Source: Datura wrightii (taxonomy: Eukaryota; Streptophyta; Magnoliopsida; Solanales; Solanaceae). From it: a stretch of 64,000 nucleotides of DNA. The notes under the pieces are model-generated. The model was not told the origin of the DNA. It made no database searches and saw only the letters and a list, made by a program, of their open reading frames with translations. The translations under genes and the position numbers were made by a program. Below, one piece after another: positions 60,444-64,000 of this stretch (position 1 is the stretch's first letter; every line of letters starts with the position of its first letter). The DNA is taken from assembly GCA_035772735.1 (NCBI GenBank), contig JASDFA010000020.1:14983501-15047500 (forward strand), given 5' to 3'.

Positions 60444-61131
60444 CTGGGATGAGCATCTGTCGTTGATTGAATTTGCCTATAATAACAGTTATCATTCAGC
60501 TATCCAGATGGCACCCTTTGAAGCATTATATGGGCGAAAATGTAGATCGCCGGTTGGCTGGTTTGAAGTGGGAGAATCAGCGTTGATTGGGCCATACGTC
60601 ATTCAACAGTCAGAGGAGAAGGTAAAGCTTATCAGAGAACGCCTACTGACTGCTCAGAGCCGCCAGAAGTCTTATGCAGATACGCGGCACAGAAATATAG
60701 AATTTGCAGTAGATGACTGGGTATATCTGAAGGTGTCTCCGATGAAAGGGGTGATGAGATTTGGCAAGAAAGGCAAGCTTAGCCCGAGATTCGTTGGGCC
60801 ATATCAGATTCGGTGGAGAATAGGCCGAGTTGCATATGAATTGAACTTGCCCCCGGAATTAGCATCTGTTCACCCAGTATTCCATGTATCTATGTTGAGG
60901 AAGTTCATAGGAGACCCTTCCACAGTTGTTCCAGTTCAGGATGTCCAGGTCACAGAAGAGTTAGCATACGAAGAGGTTCCAGTAGCTATCTTAGACAGAC
61001 AGATCCGTAGACTGAGAACTAAAGATATTGCTTCTGTCAAAGTATTGTGGCGTAATAGGAACCGAGAAGAAATGACCTGGGAAGCCGAGGAGGACATGAA
61101 AGCCAGATATCCCCACTTATTCCAGGCCTAG
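60395..61131 (+). pseudogene. Gypsy-3 integrase C-terminus and chromodomain-like tail
   Basis: It continues the integrase after the frameshift (TLEDMLRACVLDFGGSW, APFEALYGRKCRSPVGW, the GPY/F-type GPYQIRWRIGRVAYELNL, HPVFHVSMLRKF) and ends with VKVLWRNRNREEMTWE...YPHLFQA. The GPY/F region and this tail are typical of chromoviruses. The tail is presumed to help choose insertion sites in heterochromatin. Confidence 0.9.
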
Positions 61132-61370
61132 GCAAACGGGAGGTATGTTAGAACTGTTTTTCCTTATTAATGTTTATACTTCATATATGAAAGCAGGCGA
61201 TTGATTATAGACAGTTTTATACATGAATGATATTATATCGTGTAGAGTACCTGTATTGGGCTTTTCTGCTTTTCAGGAATTTTGAGATAGTCCATAATAC
61301 AGGGGAAACTCTGCAAAAAATTTTCTAGAAACAAGTTGAGTAAGTTGAGAAAGTCCTCTAGACAAAATGT

Positions 61371-61404
61371 CATTCGAGGACGAATGTTCTTAAGGGGGGG
61401 AGGA
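61371..61404 (+). other. Palindrome and polypurine tract of gypsy-3
   Basis: CATTCGAGGACGAATG at 61371-61386, then TTCTTAAGGGGGGGAGGA up to 61404, the primer for plus-strand synthesis. Confidence 0.88.
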
Positions 61405-63738
61405 TGTTACACCCCATAAATTTTAAATGAATAAATAGCCTAATGACATGTTGGTTAAGGGATTTAGAAGGTAAAAAAAAAAATTAAATTAAATTAAAAT
61501 AAATAAAAGGGTCGGTTTTCTTCATTCAAAACAGTAAGTTTCCAGCAAAAAAACAGAGGAAACAAGTAGGAAGAAGAACCCACGACAATTATATACGACT
61601 TCCTTTCGATTACGCTATGAAACGCGGTCTAAACTCCGTTTCGGCTTAGGTATAGGGGTATAAAGCTGCAGAGAGCAATCCTACGGAGTTGGTTTCGTGA
61701 AATTTGGCCGGCAAAACGTCGTGCTACCGCGGTAAAGTGAATATAATTGCTTTAAATTAGTACCAATGTGTTCCTAACGTTGCAGTGAACATTTATCCCT
61801 TCTGGACTATCGAGAAATAATGAGTTTTCGACCGTTTTCCGAAAGATTGAAGTTTGGGATAAATATATATCAAAAGTGATAATTTCTCCCGAATATTAAT
61901 GTATTTAGTTCTAATTAATAGGTATATGAATGTAGTTGGAAGAAACAGCAGAAGTACCGACGGAAATCACATCGGTCAGTCGGGTGCTCAGAAACCAGGT
62001 ATGTAAAGTTATTCTTTCGACAAGCCAGGAAGTACAGTTTAGAAAATAAATAGAATAAAGGCTATTAACCGATACCTAGCGTACAAGAACGATTTTAGTA
62101 CAATTTCCAGCAAGCATGCTAGTATAACATTACGTATCATGCTATAATCAGAATAATAGATATTCAGGTAATACGTATTACATTTGTTGAGATTGTACCC
62201 AGTAGTATATGACATGTTCTATGTTATTGAGTTATACTCAGATATAATCAGATAGACAGATAAAGGCCAGGCAGCAGTTAGCCAGCAATCAGAAACAGTG
62301 TAAAACGGAATATAGCATCAGTTATTTAGTACAGACTGGCCTTAAAATAAAAGAAAAGAATATGATTAGTACTTTTTTTCATTTGAGCATACTTGCTGTG
62401 TATGTGTTTTGCATGTTGAGACTTGTTATGGCATGTGGGTGTCCTTTAGCATCCCCACCGCCCCTGGGTTATAGCTGTGTCGATACCAGATTCAGATACC
62501 GCCACCAGCTGGGCGATGCCGTCCGCCTAGAGGACGATGATGGCCGACCACCATGATAATACGGTCCAGACCACCTTGCTTGCAGGGGTAGTTCAGTTTA
62601 CTCTGCGCAGAACTAGCACACTCTGTTTACAGGGGCAGACCACTCTGTGTGCGCACCTGCGCCCAGAGGCAGGAGTCTTCGGACTCAGACACAGTTTATT
62701 GTCAGAGGCCAAGGCCTGAGCTACGTACCCAAGGGGGCCGATAGGAGGAGCTCACAGTTATCAGATGAGTGGAGTGACTTATTTTTGGTTGGTTTAGACC
62801 CGGGTAGGGGTATATAGATTGCTTGCTTGGTTGGCACCTTCCGACTTATGGGGGTCGGTCAGGTATTGTGTGTATTATTATGTATATTTATATGTGCTAT
62901 TCGATACTGATAGACAGAAGGACGACACGTCATCAGGTACGCTCAGTTAGTTACAGAATGAACAAACTCTCCCCAGTTATCCTCAGCTAGATAGACTCAG
63001 CTACTTCTTGCTTAAATGTCATGTAATTGTTGCTATTCATTTTAGTTGCATATTTCAGTTTGCTTTACATGCTCAGTACCTGTGGTACTGACGCCCAGCG
63101 GGGTGCTGTATTGCTTGTCTGCAGGTACTCACGGACGAGGAGCCGATCCCTCGTGATTCCAGCCAGCTAGTGAGTCATCAGCTCCTATCATCCGGAGTCT
63201 GATTCCTAGAGGTGTAGCCCCTTTTCTTTTGTTGTGCAGTATGGGTAGGTCGGGGCCCTGTCCCGATCATTTCCACTATTTTCTTACAGTATTCGTAGAG
63301 GCTTGCAGTCTGTATATATTTTCCTGTGGTCAGTTGGGCCGGTCGTGTGAGGCCGTGCAGTCTGCTGTCGCTGTTTAGTATTTCAGTTTTTGTTGGCCGT
63401 GTGGGGCCTTAGTTTGACAGTAGTGGTGACCTTGCTGGTCACGTAGTCTTACAGTAGGCTTGTGTTGAGTTACAGATAACTAGACAGCATGGTGGCCTTG
63501 TCGGCCCGCATAGGCTCCCTTATATCGACATGTTTCTGCTTAGCTGTTATTACAGGTACAGATGGCTACAGGCCAGTGGGCCGGAGGTTGTGTTTACAGC
63601 CGTTATATAGCCGGTTTGTTTCTTGAAATAGAGCCAAAGCCAGCCAAAGCACCAGATGTGCTCAGGCTGGACCATTTAGCAGTCTAGAGTCTAGCAGGCA
63701 CCAGGTGCCCGTCATACCCCCCAAGGTGGGGTGTGACA
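61405..63738 (+). repeat. Gypsy-3 3' LTR (2334 bp)
   Basis: It is nearly identical to the 5' LTR in length and sequence; the differences seen are single bases, often C/T or G/A. Confidence 0.95.
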
Positions 63739-63743
63739 GCACT

Positions 63744-63909
63744 CTTGATGTTACATTCTTGATAACATATTCTTGTAGTTATGTTCTTGATAGTAGATTC
63801 TTGAGGTTATGTTCTTGATGATGGTCTTGACAATATATTCTTGATGACATGTGATTGATGGTTTTTTCTTTATTGTATAATCTTGATGGTATATTCTTGA
63901 GTTTATATT
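63744..63909 (+). repeat. 14-bp minisatellite, consensus CTTGATGRTATATT
   Basis: Eleven or twelve imperfect units beginning CTTGA, nearly all 14 bp, starting directly after the gypsy-3 duplication. No gene is seen from 63910 to the window end. Confidence 0.85.
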
Positions 63910-64000
63910 GGTAACAATATGAATAAATAAAGGAAGTAAGGTGACTAGACCATAAATATTGTGAATTCTTTTATTATGGATGAGAGCATAAAACTGGTAG

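Larger units (their letters stand above)
53806..63738 (+). mobile_element. Gypsy-3: full-length Tekay-type chromovirus, 9.9 kb
   Basis: LTRs of 2333 and 2334 bp (53806-56138 and 61405-63738), TGTTACACC to GTGTGACA, with target duplication GCACT at 53801-53805 and 63739-63743. Primer-binding site at 56143-56154 and polypurine tract at 61391-61404. The gene order gag-PR-RT-RH-INT-chromodomain is complete, but at least four single-base frameshifts and five TAG stops break it. The LTRs differ only at scattered positions, so insertion is recent. It shares long LTR blocks with gypsy-1 (for example 55129-55212 with 12158-12240). Confidence 0.95.

Noticed and set aside
53806..63738. A plant pararetrovirus integrant
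   Set aside because: It has long LTRs, a polypurine tract, an integrase and a chromodomain-like tail, which fit a Ty3/gypsy retrotransposon; no movement or coat protein is seen.

Overview
This is a stretch of plant nuclear DNA, from a eudicot. The evidence is one intron-containing host gene of a plant-specific type (AP2/ERF domain), GT-AG introns rich in A+T, plant-type Ty3/gypsy chromoviruses primed by initiator tRNA-Met, a Ty1/copia element and a hAT DNA transposon. The mix of elements would fit an asterid such as a Solanaceae species, but I cannot fix the genus. There are no bacterial operons, CRISPR arrays, rRNA genes or tRNA genes.

Left nest (1 to about 21.7 kb). A copia element on the + strand is broken by a Tat-like LTR (9101-9898) and by a complete 9.9 kb chromovirus, here called gypsy-1 (10579-20480, duplication TGAAC). 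The Tat-like LTR is broken by a second gypsy element on the minus strand, gypsy-2 (2059-9100, leaving the window to the left). Gypsy-2 is itself broken by a solo LTR (5930-7369, duplication GCCAC) and by a Tekay-type LTR running off the left edge (1-2058).

Gene island (about 21.7-31.3 kb). This holds the only host gene I can support: a six-coding-exon gene on the minus strand (CDS 23700-27694, 234 codons by my splicing). It encodes an atypical AP2-domain protein of the Arabidopsis At4g13040 (APD1) type, a putative nuclear regulator. A 5' UTR intron and a promoter near 29.3 kb are likely. The flanks hold only microsatellites and A+T-rich spacer.

Middle nest (31.3-45.5 kb). A non-autonomous gypsy element on the minus strand, gypsy-C, has 3.2 kb LTRs and only 2.6 kb of decayed interior. 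A 5.2 kb hAT transposon (33790-38964) sits inside its 3' LTR. The hAT carries a broken transposase gene and a separate BED-finger reading frame.

Right part (45.5-64 kb). An A+T-rich spacer contains inverted and direct copies of a small repeat and a Tat-like LTR remnant on the minus strand. It is followed by a nearly complete Tekay-type chromovirus, gypsy-3 (53806-63738, duplication GCACT), with gag, protease, reverse transcriptase, RNase H, integrase and a chromodomain-like tail, broken by frameshifts and TAG stops. The window ends in a 14-bp minisatellite.

No protein-coding system beyond transposons and one transcription-factor-like gene is visible. The most unusual signals lie in the non-coding parts of the retrotransposons: a palindromic module shared by two unrelated LTR families, a conserved leader hairpin with a GTGCAC loop, and decay patterns that point to methylation.
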